Below are positions 22,672 to 34,701 of a stretch of 64,000 nucleotides of DNA, piece after piece. The translations under genes and the position numbers were made by a program. This DNA is from Moniliella sp. 'wahieum' (lineage: Eukaryota > Basidiomycota > Moniliellomycetes > Moniliellales > Moniliellaceae): contig RSEE01000011.1 of the NCBI GenBank assembly GCA_003971905.1, forward strand, positions 434,001 to 498,000. Reading direction: 5' to 3'. The notes beneath the pieces are model-generated. The model was given only the letters and a program-made list of their open reading frames with translations, made no database searches and was not told the DNA's origin. The stretch's first letter is position 1. Every line of letters begins with the position of its first letter.

Positions 22672-24810
22672 GGCACAGCCAGACCTGTAGTGGGTAGGGT
22701 GTGGGTGTAGGTGTGTTGGGGGTGTGCGGAGCAGTGGAGCGTGCTCAACACGCGGGGACGGCCGCGGCAGTGAGTAGCGGGTAGTAGGGTCAAGCCTAGC
22801 GGTGGCGAGGACAGGATGAATGGATTGACTCGGTGGCCAAGCGTCGTGAGAAGGATGGGAGGAGCTGGAGGGGCGAAGAAATGGGCAAGCGGGGACGAGG
22901 AGGTGGGGGGTGGGGTAAACGGAAGCGCCGCCGCAAGGGGCGAAACGCTATGGGAGCTTCAAGCTTCAAGCTTCAAGCTTCAAGCTTCAAGCTTCAAGCT
23001 TCAAGCTTCAAGCTTCAAGCTTGATTTCTTCGCACGTGCGGGGTTGGTGGGGACACTGGCCCTGTGCGCTCGCGCACGCGCCCTGCTGCTGAAACCGTAC
23101 CGAGTCGGATGTATTGACTATCGATTGTCTTCCCCAACCTCCGAGGTCCAACGTCCAAAAACTCACTTGGACACCCACCAACGCCGAAGCGATATTCCAA
23201 AAGCTCAGTGCGATCAGCGATCAACTGATCGTTCGACTCGAGGTCTTCTCGGTCCTTGGACGTTGCACGTTGAAGTGACTGCTGGGCTGCTGAGTACCCG
23301 CTGACTAGTAACTAGTAACTTGTACTCTTCACGATGACTTGATTGCGGGTGCTACTTTTTGGCGCCACGCCCACAGACAGACGGCGACTAGCGAGATCTG
23401 AGAATGTCCCAACACTGCGACGGAGATTGGGGAGATCCCAGGGATGCATGATGCATAGCCGATGATCTGGATGATCATTCGATCGCTAATTCATTCACTA
23501 AGTATAATTGCCACTTGGGAATCTAAGCCTCAGATCTCAGACTGGGATCTCAGATGTGATTCATGTGATTGTGGGGCCATAACGCAGAAAGAGCACCAGA
23601 CCCCACAGAGCATCTGTGGTGGCGCACGTGACGTGGAGAAGATAGCGTCGTGCAATTTACGCGTTCACGTGCATTCCGTGTGCTCAGTACTGAGTAGGTG
23701 CCAAGCTCCAACGGCGGCGGAAGATGGATAGGGTTGCCACACCCACCTACGCATGCTTTAGTAGTCTTAGTAGTACTTGAAGCTTGAGCTCCCTCCGCCA
23801 CTCCCCCTCCTGTGTTGGCACAGAAGCCGCGCCATGCAGAAGCGTCGGCGTGGCACACAGTTGGGGGGGTGTATCCATGTGACTTGCGCCGCTGCCAAAG
23901 AGGAAATCACTTTGGTCTTCTCCGATCTCACCCAGCAATGCGTATGCAGCCAGCATCAGTCATCGACCGTGGGGGTCAGCAAAAAACCATAGGAATCCTA
24001 GTACTCCCACTATACTACGTCCGTTAATGCGGTTGAGAGAGCTCTACGGAATCGACAGGCTGCATCATCTGTAGGGCACAGAAAAGAAAGAGAGAGAAAA
24101 CTAGAGAGGGGGGGAGGGCGTAATACAACCACAATGTGGTTCCTCGCACTCCTGTGATGGTTCAATAAAGAACCTTGGGAAAATGGCGTGGAGGAGTGTC
24201 AAAGAGGGTTAATTTTCGTAGCAAGATAGTCCAGTCTGTTTCTCTCTGAAAAACGAGAGAGCGATCTGAAGCGTAGGTCCATCCGGGGAGCAGAAGTCCT
24301 TTGGCATTCGCCGTCGGTAAAAGTATTCCTGAGGCAGGGGGGTGGGATATGGGAAAAACGGATTGGTTGGAGTAGGGGAAGAGGAGAAGCAAGTAGGAAA
24401 GGAAGGGCGTGCAATGGCCAGGGTCGCTCAAACACACCCGATATCATAGATCCACAGCAGGTAAAATGGATCTCCATAACAGATGACGTGACCGTATACT
24501 CATACAGCGTGCGGTAGATTGGCAAATGAAGAGGGTGATGGAGGGGTTAATACGTGAAAGGGGGGCAGGGGTTCTAAGAAGGGTGGGTCATCGTGATCGA
24601 CATGAGATGGTCTCCAATCAAAAAGAGAAAGGAGACTGCTTGGGAATAACGATCGCGGTAGGAGCCCGATAAGAAAACACTGGCAGAGGCTGGAGAAGAA
24701 CGACGTAAACAGGTGGATAGTGGGAGGGGAAGTTTGATGCCAGAGCAGGTTGTCCGTGATGCTCCCTTTTCCCTTTACATCCGCCCCTGATACTTTCCAC
24801 AAGAAGACCA
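22672..24810. other. Intergenic region with AAGCTTC array
   Basis: No gene is supported over about 2.1 kb. It includes a long perfect heptamer array, ACTAGTAACTAGTAACT (about 23302), GAGATCTGAGAATG (23391) and repeated CTCAGATCTCAGA words at about 23530-23560. A palindromic CAGTACTGAGTAGG lies at 23686. The left part is the CDS1 promoter; the right part (24170-24800) lies 3' of a minus-strand transcription factor. Open frames there, such as one at 24199-24525, have no family resemblance. Confidence 0.45.
22955..23022. repeat. Long perfect AAGCTTC heptamer array
   Basis: Nine or more uninterrupted copies of the seven-base unit AAGCTTC, the longest example of this repeat in the window, about 300 bases upstream of the CDS1 start. 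Confidence 0.95.
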
Positions 24811-26542
24811 TCAGCCCGGTTCCGCGAGGGGTTTCTTATATCGCTTCCCATGAAGGGTGCGGTGAGGCGGGGTAGATATTGGTTCGACAGATGTACCATC
24901 CGCCGCTTGAACAAACAAGGCGGGTACCTGGTGAGCCATGGGCATAGTTGGAAGGAACATGCCGGGTTCAGTTGCTGCTTCCCAGGAGACGGACGGGAGA
25001 GGTAGAAGGTAAGAGATGCTCTTCACCTGAGAGGCTCATCTCGTTGTGAACATGGGCCGCGGCAGAGTGGGTCGGATTGTGCTCTGTGAACGAGCCAGAG
25101 TTGATCGAATGGGATGACCCTCGAGCTCTTGCAGGAAAAGATTCAGTGACATCACTCGAATAACTGGATGTACCAGCCTGAACAAGCAAGACAAAAGCAG
25201 AGATGTGTGCAGCCATTCAATCCTCACATGTCACAGTAATCATTCCCTTTTGGGCTCCTGGCAAACCATAAAGAGAAGAAGGTTGTCGAGGGAAACGAAG
25301 TAGTAACACACTGACCTGACGAGGCATAAATTCCTGATGATGAATCCAATCCCCTAGATTTTGTTCAAGTGGATAGGCGGGAGGGAGTGTTCCAAGTGCA
25401 GAAGTCTCCGGACCCCAAAGCATGGAAGAAGTACGGATATCCGCATCGTCCATTAGGGCAATGGAGATGGCACCAATGATTGAAGGGGGGAATGATCTTG
25501 ACCGACACCACTCGATTGGAACCGAGGAGATCGAAGTAAGAGTGGGGCCTTGTCGCTCCACGAGCGCCCCTTGGTGTGGGGAGAATGTGGACCACTTGCG
25601 GGATATGCCGGTAAGGACGAGAGCCAGGTCGGGGACGTGAGGAGGGGGGGAGGCGGATGGTGGAAGCCTTCTAGAGACTCGGAATGGCCCACCAAAGGTG
25701 GAAATGTAGAGGATGATGATGAGGGTGCAGTGTTGAGGAACCAGCCTCGAAACCGATCGCAATGAGTTGCCAATACCCACGTTTCTCTCGTCCGGAAGAG
25801 AAGAGATCAGTTCCATGCGGATGATAGAGGTTGGGATTCTGCATCCTCATAGCAGCCTCAGTATCGGGCATGGGAGTCCAGTCCAGTCCCAGAAGAAATG
25901 GTAGATTCATAAGGTCAATGCCCTGAAGAAGAGGAACTTGGTTTGTTATCTCTCCATCAGGGTAAGAGAAGGATGCAGATGAACTGGCCGCGGCACTTGC
26001 ACTGGCTTCCGCAGAGTACGTCTGCCATACACAGAGTTAGGGAAATTAGCAACAAAACCAAAGGAAAAGAGACGACTCTATTATGATCACGACAGAAACC
26101 AAGGTGCGGATCAAGTAACAGCCGGAAGGGTGGTACGGAACGGGAGGAGGGGGATGAGGGCGGATAGGACCTACACATTCCAGTTTCTTCTCGCAGCGAG
26201 AGCATGGTCGTCCCAAAGAGCATCTTGCCTTGCCTTGACGCAGGACACAGCTCTTTTGACGAGGGATATGGGGTTTGCGAGCCGATCTTTTCGCGCTTCA
26301 CGTGTCGGGCAAAGAGATCATGACGAGTAAAACTTGAAGCAGTTGGGGCAAACGTGCTGTTGGTTATTGTGTGAAGGGGGAGGACGAGAAGGTTCCAGTG
26401 GAGGAGGAGGGTGGGGTCGCCCATGAGGCTGGCTCGCACTGTGCCGGGACCGAGTTTTGCGTTGAGGAGGGGCGTACAAGGAACAGGGCGAAACAGTATC
26501 AGGTTGGACAGCGCGAAAAGCCTGGACCGTCGTTTTACTCAT
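24811..26542 (-). CDS. Transcription factor with C2H2 finger and Zn2Cys6 cluster
   Basis: From about 26542 a basic, Pro-rich leader (RPHPPPPLEPSRPPPSHNN) leads to HVCPNCFKF and then, one base out of frame, TRHDLFARHVKREK, together forming a single C2H2-like finger. About 20 residues on, another frame reads GKARCSLGRPCSRCEKKLEC, the C-terminal half of a fungal Zn2Cys6 cluster; its first two Cys sit in a short out-of-frame piece (SCVLRQ). An intron (donor GTAGGT, CTAAC branch, acceptor GGCAG) ends near 26022. The next exon is TYSAEASASAAASSSASFSY then PLLQGIDLMNLPFLLGLDW. Later pieces through 25220 and 24811 are Ser/Pro-rich and give no clear family domain. The C2H2 plus zinc-cluster arrangement is known in fungal regulators. 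The second His of the finger is not obvious. Targets are unknown. Confidence 0.62.
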
Positions 26543-28512
26543 GCAGCAGCACCTTTCTTCACGCTAGGGGCGGTTGTAGGGAGTAGCCAAAGAAGAGGCG
26601 AAACGACTGAGAAACAGGAACACGGGCGCGTGAGTGCTTGTAGTGGTGGCAAGGGGGGGTTGGTGCAGCGAAGGAAATAGCAACAGGCAAACAAGCGTGG
26701 ACAGCTGAAGTTCAACGTTCAACATTCAATGTATACCAAATGCAGCGTTGAATATGGGGTGCCATACCGTGTGGGATACATAAGCATCACCAAAAGAGGT
26801 CTGACCTACAGCAGCTTACGTAGTGTGCGGTATCCCTCTGTTAACAACTACAAGTGATGGCGCACGTTTTTGCTGCCTTTGGTTCGTCCAAACTCAACAA
26901 GTGTGTGGGTTCAACACGCGGACAAGCCTTCGAGGCCGCGTGTAGCGTGTAGAGCCTGGCCTTGGCAAAGAGTCATGTCGAGCGAAAGCAATCCACACCT
27001 TGCGCAGCCATGGCGAATGGAAGTGCTTCACGTGCTCTCTTCTGAAGCTTCTTGTGGCGAGCAGATCTACTGAATGTCCAAAAAGGCGTCGTTCGCTTTT
27101 TGTTCTTCCTCTATCTGCTGCCATCGGGACGAGGACAGGGTGTTCTAGCAGGGCGTGGGGTCGAATTCGGAAGTGCTGGGAGTGGAGCGGGAAAGGAGTA
27201 TGGAGAAGGGGAGGATCACACCGGGGAATGTTCCTGAACATGCGGGTTGCTAGCATAGCACGAGTGCTGTTTTGCAATCGTTCCTTCCCTTATCGGTGAT
27301 CGTCGATGATCGGTTATCATTCTCACGCGTCACGTTCCTCAGGGGCTGAGCGCTGGGCCTCTCGGTGCTGGAGCTGAGTACTTAGCTGAGTATACGCTGA
27401 GTGCCGGACGAGAGCCCCAGCGCCTCGGCCCAGGCGCTCAGCACAGGGCGGCTTTGCGCGTGCTGAGCGGAGACGAGGCGGCTGCGCAGCCTGAGCGCCT
27501 GAGCGCTCTCGTGCATCGCAGCCGTCGGAGACCAGACGACCGACGCTGGATCCGTCGTGTTTCACCGCGCCGCAAGTCCGCGTACTGCCGCCCAACTCCG
27601 CGACCGAGGCACACGTGGCAGAGAGCGTTGGTCGTTTCAAAACGGAGTGGATACTTCGACTGCATGGTACACACCGAACGCGTTCTCATTTCACGCGTCA
27701 CGGGTCCGGCGATGGTCGACGGCCGATAGACTGGGTCTCGCCACGCAAGAGCGCCACCTCGGTTAGTGTTGTGCCAACATCAACGATTCAACGCGCAATC
27801 TTTTGAATGGATGGTGGTTACGTGGAAACCCAAATTCGCATGTGTCCTGCAAGTGGTTGCTCTCGGTTCCGGTCACCGGTCACCGCCGGTATGTCCGATC
27901 ATACTCACGTACAGACTGGCTGAGAAGAGTCAGGCCGATTCAATGGCACTAGACCCCCGCCACTGCGGCTCCACTGCCGCTATGTATACGTCCCCAAGAA
28001 TGTTCCGCGATCTATATCTTCCACCTTTTCCATTTAAAGGTATTCTATTTGAAAGCCACATAAGTCAAAGGGAGATAAGTGTGTACTATTGCGTGGTACA
28101 AAAAACGACCACTAAAAGGTGAGAATCACCGGCCTCTCACCAACGAAACCCAAAGGCACAAAGCGAGGGAAGAGGCAAATTTCCCTATGCTTGCATCACA
28201 TGAAAAAAGTGGCAAAAAAGGTGGGAGGGCCTTGTCGTAGCAGAAACGAGGGTAGGGTATCGGGCAACGGGTTATTCCAAAAACGTGGTACTCAACATTT
28301 ATACCCGTGACTCCACATCCATCAATCGCCCTCAAAAGGATGGATGGGATCTGAGCGTCTCAAAACAATGTCGGCGGTATGGGCTGAAGGGGAAGCCAAG
28401 AAACCGACGGTGCTTGGGGAGAGGGAAGGGGGGGAGAACGAGTCGAAAATGAAGGAAGAGCCTAGTCTGTCGATTCGGACGGCTTCTCCGTTGCCACGGC
28501 TCTTCAGCTGGC
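26543..28512. other. Spacer without a supported gene
   Basis: This stretch lies between two minus-strand genes, so it holds the promoter of the zinc-finger factor and the 3' flank of the repeat protein. Short frames on both strands have no family resemblance. Visible words include GTTCAACGTTCAACATTCAATG (26711-26732), TGAGTACTTAGCTGAGTATACGCTGAGTGC (27374-27403), several GCTGAGCG/GAGCGCC words at 27430-27510, and a tandem CCGGTCA unit at about 27867-27890. Confidence 0.4.
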
Positions 28513-29628
28513 TTAGTATCCGTCTTCTTGGCCGCCCTCGTCCGGCTCGGTCTCCTTCGGGGACTCGGTTGGCTTCTTGTGTTCAAACTTGCCGGTCGTC
28601 CCGAATGCCCTCTGGTACGATCAAACAAGGAGTTTGGCCCTGAGACTGGTACTGTTCCTACCAGCTGCCTTTGTGGCAGGAGTAGAGTACCTGTTTCAGC
28701 TTCCACAGTACCGTTGGCAGCTTTGGGCGCGTCGCCAGGCTTCTCCTCCTCAGCCTTGGGCTTCTCACCAGGCTTCTCTCTCCCTTCTGCTCTTCCTTCG
28801 AAACTTCTTTCTCAGCCTTGGCAGCCTTCTCCTGGGAGTCTCCTCGTTTTACTGCCTCAACTTGGCTGTAGCATCCTCAATGGCCTTCTTTGTACGGTCC
28901 AGTAGGCCCGAAGGAAGCTTAGGAACCTTGATACTGAGGCGCCGACCCGCTTTAGCAGGCGCAGCTGCATCCGGTTTGGCGTTTTCCGCGCGATCTTGAC
29001 CTCCTTGGTCTCCTCCTCGGGCTTCTTCTCAGATGTGGGTTCCTCGGTAGGCTTCTCCTCAGCCTTGGGTTCCTCCTTGGGTGCTTGTTCCACTTTGGCA
29101 GCCTTAGTCTTCTCAGGAGGCTCTTCTGTCTTGCTGTGCTCAAACTTGGCCGCAGCATCCTCAATCGCTTTCTTGGTCCGGTCCAGCAGTCCGGCGGGCA
29201 ACTTAGGAACTTTGAAGCTGAGCCGGCGCCCGACGTTGTCTTTGGCAGGCGCAGGAGCATCAGGCTTTGCATCTTCAGCCACAGCCACCTTGACCTCCTT
29301 GGTTTGCTGGTCTTCGGCAGCCTTGGGCTGTGCTTCGCTTTCGACTGGTGCCTCCTCCTTCTTAGGCGTCGACGTAGGCGTTGCAGCACTCTCTTTGCTC
29401 TTCTTGTACGATAGGGGGGTTAAGAGGGATTGGAAACTGAACACGGTGTGCTTAGCGGGCACAGGCTCGGGCACGGCACGGGCTCGGGCTGGGGAGCCGG
29501 CTCGGTCTTGGCAGCTGTTTCGGCCTCGGTCTCAGGCGGAACAGTAGCCGCGGCTGCTCAATGGTAGCGGCGGCTGGAACAGGCTCTACCACAGCGGCGG
29601 CCGGCGCAGTCTCTAGCGCAACGGACAT
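28513..29628 (-). CDS. Lys/Glu-rich protein with tandem RRLS-VPKLP repeats
   Basis: I do not recognise a family. The likely ATG is at 29628 (MSVALETAPAAAVVEPVPAA), followed by an acidic, Pro-rich leader that changes frame twice, then AKHTVFSFQSLLTPLSYKKS. The body contains at least two copies of a unit of about 95 residues: an acidic linker (TKEVKVAVAEDAKPDAPAPA), then GRRLSFKVPKLPAGLLDRTK and KAIEDAAAKFEHSK; the second copy reads GRRLSIKVPKLPSGLLDRTK and KAIEDATAKLR. A remnant, GKFEHKKPTESPKETE, precedes the stop at 28513. Frames shift by one base between repeats. The RRLS sequence is a possible basophilic-kinase site, and the amphipathic LLDRTKKAIEDA segment could bind membrane or a partner; both are inferences. 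No signal peptide or membrane segment is seen. Localisation and role are unknown. Confidence 0.6.
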
Positions 29629-31850
29629 GTCTGTGAGGGTAAATGCACAAACACACAGCAGCAGTTAGGATCTGCCGTGGCCTTTTCGGCCTGCAGAGCC
29701 GCAATGGATGGAGAGGTGGGGGGAGGGGTACGTGCCTTGTAGAGGGGTAGAGGGAGTGGCGGGCAAGATGAAGGCGAAGGGGAGGGGTAGGATATAATAG
29801 TTGTCTGCCAAGCCCGGTGGTGAGAGGTTGGGAGAAGGTCGTATCTATGCGTTGGCTCTGTCCACCATGCAAACCTGTATATATAGAGAGTACCTCCATA
29901 CTATGAATACGCAGTTATCAGTTCAGGCCTCAGGTGGGTCCGGTGCGCGTGTGGCGCAATGAGGCGCGCGCGACGGTGGGGATGGCGAGGCTGACGCCAT
30001 GGGAGGTGGTGTGTGTGTTTTGCGTTTTGCGTTATTTGTGAGCGCGGAGCGATGAGCCGCTAAAGAGCTAATCTAGTTTTTCGCCCCCAAGTGGGCTGTA
30101 TATATCTGACCCAGCCCATGCGATCGACGATCGTAGTGTCCGACAAAAGGGACGTTACGCTACAGCGCACACAGACTACGGAGGAGAGAGAGGATGGCGG
30201 TCAGATGCTCTTAGCTGTGATCGATGATCTCCAGCCAATACCCAGGTATGACTGCCTCAGGCCCCGTCACCGTTCTCCCACCAAGGAATACGCCGATAGG
30301 CGCCCCCCTCACCCGACCGTGGCTGTGGAGTGCAATCGACACCCCCTGAATTTTAATCCTTCCTGTAGCACAGCGGCTCCACAAGTATGCTATGGCGCTC
30401 AAGTGCCCTATGCCACGCGCGCCACAGATACCGGTGACCGGTGACCGGTGACCCCGCTCGGGGACACAGCGTCATTGCGTCACCGCGCCACAGTATAAGT
30501 TAAAAGGATCCAAATTCAAAAAGTCCATGGCAGGTATTGGATTTGCCCGCATTATCCGACTTGCTTTCATTGGGCATTGGGCATTGCCCCTGATAGTACC
30601 TTCTTGCTATTACTGTGCTGCAGTTGTCCCAACAAAAGCTACCATCAAAGCCTCTCTCTCGAGAGAGAGACATCGTAATTAGGTGCTGGTGGTTTGTTGG
30701 CATTTGAAGTTTGACCAATTTGGTCCACCCCATCGATCGTGTAAAAACGTTTACCAAGTATACTATACGCTCATTCAGCCCCATGCGCACTGCATCCCGT
30801 TCGGACATGAGTCGTGAGTGGCCGGCGCCAGTAGTTCCTGATCTGCTGGCGAATCTCTACTAGTGGTTCTCCAATAAAGTCGGCACGAACACGATCGGAG
30901 CAACAGCAAATGTCGCCTTTGGTCCACCACCACAATTGACCGTAGTCTAGCATGAAAATGAGCAACATACTTATATACCCTCGACCGAGAACCTTCCCGC
31001 CTGCTCGCGCCCCGCTTGGCCTTGCCTCGCACAAGAGGGAAAAAAAGGAGGAGAGAGAGAGATCCATGGGCGGGAAACTGGTCTCCGTGTCCAATCACTG
31101 TAGCTACACCCACCCTGCGCCCGCCCGCCTTGCTTCCTGCACATCTGCCTATACCGTGCCGTACCTGCGGAATGGTATGACGGAGGACAGTTTATGCGTG
31201 TGGGGAGATGCTAAGTGTGGGGTCACAGCCCCGGGAAGGGAATAAGGAAGAAAGAAGGAGGAAGGAGGAAGACGATGGAATGTAGCCTCTGGTCGCGTTG
31301 GTAAAAACGAGTGTGTATCGTGCGAGCGCGAGGGATGCAGTGTAGGTGGCACAAATGGGTTGCTGGGACGGTATGGTAGGTATGGTATGGTGTGGGATGG
31401 TGTGGGATGGTATGGGTGGGGTGCTGGGGTGGGTGGGGAAGACGGCAAACGAAGACAATTGAACAAGGCAGCAAGGGCACGGAGGTACGAAGTAAACGAA
31501 AGCAAGAACGTCAAACAAAAAGGAGGAGAAGGAAGGAGCGTGGGACCGTGAGGTCAATATGGTTCAATAGGATCCCTCTTCACCAAAGTCAACCCAACCC
31601 GAGCGAGTAAAAGGTAAACGGGCGAGCAGAGACAAACAAAAAAGGACAAGGGGAAACACAAATGCCAAAGCACAGAGCAGAGACTGACAAGGATCCAACA
31701 CAGCACAGCACAAAGCGCTAGCGAAGAGGGAACACAGCCCCAAAAGGTGGCTCACACTGAACCGGAACAGTGTCAAAGGGGAGAGGTGTGGAGGGCAGGG
31801 GGGTTCCAAATCCTATCCGACCAACATGCATGGCAGACCAACATGTACCG
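29629..31850. other. Spacer with simple repeats
   Basis: About 2.2 kb with no supported gene. The left part is the promoter side of the Lys/Glu-rich gene; TATATATAGAGAG lies at about 29877. GGTGACC iterations occur at 30430-30452, a CTCTCTCGAGAGAGAG palindrome at about 30654, and a GGTAT/GGTGT-type microsatellite at 31368-31420. Small frames at 30500-30808 and 31149-31514 are low-complexity or unremarkable. Confidence 0.4.
30430..30452. repeat. Tandem palindromic ACCGGTG heptamer
   Basis: Three copies of the seven-base unit ACCGGTG, which contains the inverted repeat CACCGGTG. A related CCGGTCA iteration lies at about 27867-27890 on the other side of the Lys/Glu-rich gene. Confidence 0.85.
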
Positions 31851-34701
31851 TATCCCATGCTGCAGCATCCGCTGCTACCAACCAAAGTCCAGGTCCGGCT
31901 CGGTCTTGGGTGGCAACTGCAAGCCACCACGCGCCCCGTCCGCTCCTGGACGAGAGATGGGGATGCGCGGACGGGAGACGTGTAAGGTAAGCCCAGATGG
32001 ACTCCCGTGTCGCCCGTTTCCCACCCCCACAGAGAGGTAGAGGTGGTCCGGATGCGTGTGCATGTGCGTGTGCGTGGATGGACACGCACACGCGGAGGGG
32101 GAAGCAGGTACCGCGTGCACCCTGGTTCGGTTGCCGTAGTACCTGAGGCAGGGGAGGAGGCACAGGAAGTGGATCGGGTTCGCGGCGGGACAAGGGCGAG
32201 GGCGGAGGACGAAGGGAGCACGGTGGGGTTCGAGGGGGAGCGAGGTAGGTCCGGTAAGGCAGAGGACAAGTGTGGGTCGACTCGAGACTGTTCCGTGATC
32301 GTAACGGAGACAGTAACAGGGAGGAACAGCTAGGGTCGCCTCGTATGCTCGGCACTAGGCTGCGGTGGGGGGAGGTAGGGAGTGGGACGGGCGAAGAGGG
32401 ACATGCGCCCAAGGACCCCGACAAGCCTAACGAGCTCACTGCCGCCCAGGTCCAGCTGGGATCCGTTTCGAGCACCTCGCGATCTTCTGTTTCTTCTGGC
32501 GAGAGCGATAGAGCCGAGACGGAACGACCGTCAAGAGGAAGGGAGGAGAGCGAGTCGGTGCCATGCTGCGGGTACAGGAGTGGGCTGAGGTGGGACCCGT
32601 GTCTCCTCTTCGCCCTCGACGGACAGGAATCTTGTTTCGCCCGCCAGGCCAGCCAGGCTTCTCTCCGCATCTCCCTATAGTCCGCGCTCGAATACCGACT
32701 CGGTCCGCGCCGGCGCAGGCGGCAGACCGGGAAGGATGGTTTGCGAGTGGTACGTGGGTGCCGGAGCTGGGTCGTCTTCCCATTCGGGCCAGGAGGACGG
32801 AGGAAGAGGAGTAGGATGCACAAGTAAGTAGCCGCGATCAGCATGGATGAGCCAACGACGCATCTTGCCTACGCCTTCGTACCCTGCTGCACGGGTGGTG
32901 GGACGCGGACGCGCGCGCTCCTCTTCCTCCTCCGAGTCCAGCCCATACATTCGATACGGTACAAACCTTTCCCGTCCCTCGGCCGGTGGGGCCGCAGTCC
33001 AAGGTCGTCCAACGGAAGAGGCGCAACACGGTTCGTGCCTTTCCCCGTGGGAAGACGTGGCAGCTGCGGAGACCAGGGAGGGATGCTCATCGTCTGGGCC
33101 AGCGCACCCCCCCTCCCGACACGGCGCGATGCCCCTTGACCGTACGCATTGGTGAAGGTTCGCGGGAACCAAGGAACGGAGACGGTGCCCCTCCCGCGGA
33201 CGTACGGCTGCCAGAGGGGGTGGCGTGCGAGGCGTCGCAAGAGTCATCGGCAATGGACTCTGGTTCTCCTTCGTCCCATCGGTGGGCTTGGTGTACCACT
33301 TCTTTCCCTAGCACTGAATCTCACTCTCGTGCCGCCTGTGGATCTCGGCCGCCTGAGCAGGCGAAATCCATGTGCTTGCACATCTCCTTCCTCCCCGTTA
33401 CGGGGTACCGTGCCGGGGGAATGCGCCAGACTGGATTCCAACTCCATCTCCATCTCCATCTTTGGAGACGACACGGGAGACGCCACTTTGGATGGAGAAT
33501 CTCGATGGCTCACCATCGTAGACGTAGAGGCTGGAAGAACTGGACTCAGATTGCGATTCAACACGCCGTAGCCCCATCGGCCCCCCTCGTTACCAGTGGG
33601 TCTGTGCCGGCGTGAGTAGGAGGTGGGAAGAGGTCCGGCGGGCAGGCACCTTGGTGCCATCTGGAAGCGTGACTGTGCCTGTCCCCCCCGGACGAGCAGC
33701 AAGGATGGCCTGTCGAGTCTTCCAGCGCGCCAGCTCAATATCTTCCAGCGCTGGGGGCGGTGGCGAGGGGGGCAGATGACTCGTCGAAAGACCGAGTGGA
33801 TGGACCTGAAAGATGATTTCCATTAGCATTCCTTTTATACACATTTGAGGGGTTAGGGCGGTATATAAATGGCATACCAATTAGACCACACCGCCTGCTC
33901 CTCCTCTTCCTGGTCGAGGTGGGTGGGACCCGGAGACCCGAATGCGAGTGTGGGCGGAGGCCGAAGTGGGGAGGACGTCAGGGGGCGCAGGATGGATCGG
34001 AAGTGGATGAAGCAAGTGGAAGAGCAGCGCTGGCGGCCCCTGGCGATGCCGAGGGTGAAGAGGAAGGGGCATGCGAGGTGGGCTGCGGTAAACGCAAGTG
34101 CGAAGCCGAGGGTACGTTTAACGCGGCATAGACGCTGGGAAGTGGACCGAACCGGACACGTAGGGGGGGCAGCGGCAGGGGCGGTAGTAGACCGCAGGTG
34201 CAGTGCGATCGTGGCGGACGAAGGGGGGGAAAGCGCGGATGCGAGCGCGGGGGACGGCGCCTTCGTACAGGCCTGGGCCGCGGCAGCAGACATGCGTGTA
34301 TTGATCAGTGCATTGATCATGGCCAGATCCTCGTCATCGAGTTGGGCTGCGGCTCGTCGTGCGTTCTGATGCGGGGGCGGGGTGGTCGGGGGCGCTGTGG
34401 CGGGAGCGCTGCGAGTCGAGGGAGGCAGGGCGCTGGTGGAGCAGGGCCGGAGGGAGACCGGGAGGGGAGGCATGGAAGAGCTGGGAGCGGCGGAGGGCAG
34501 GCTCGGCGGGCGGGGCGCGGATGCGGGTGGCGGTGCCCTGGGTGCTGGGCTCGTGGGCGATGAGGCAGGCGAGGCGGGCGCGGGCGCGGGCTGGGGGCGG
34601 CGTTGAGGAGGATGGAGGGCGGGCCATCCATGCGCTGGGCCATCGACGGTTGCGGGCGGTGGGGGGAGAGCGAGGCGGGGGTCGGCTGGGGCGGGTGGCA
34701 T
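31850..34701 (-). CDS. Low-complexity hypothetical protein, several exons
   Basis: I do not recognise this gene. The ATG at 34701 opens a Pro/Ala/Ser-rich exon containing one ordered block, AAQLDDEDLAMINALINTRM. Its end is unclear near 34100, where either a membrane-like stretch (LGFALAFTAAHLACPFLFTL) or an intron is read. Further minus-strand pieces look coding by composition: EDIELARWKTRQAILAARPG with TVTLPDGTKVPA (33640-33770), a Ser/Thr/Pro-rich part (33244-33600), and FVPYRMYGLDSEEEEERARP with KMRRWLIHADRGYLLVHPTP (32780-32960). A Ser/Leu-rich tail runs towards about 31900. Reading frames change often, so introns and sequence errors cannot be separated. It could be more than one gene; treat the span as a locus. 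Confidence 0.35.

Noticed and set aside
31149-31557. Pro/Ser/His-rich minus-strand frames near 31.3 kb
   Set aside because: They translate a GGTAT-type microsatellite and A/G-rich tracts; no protein features.
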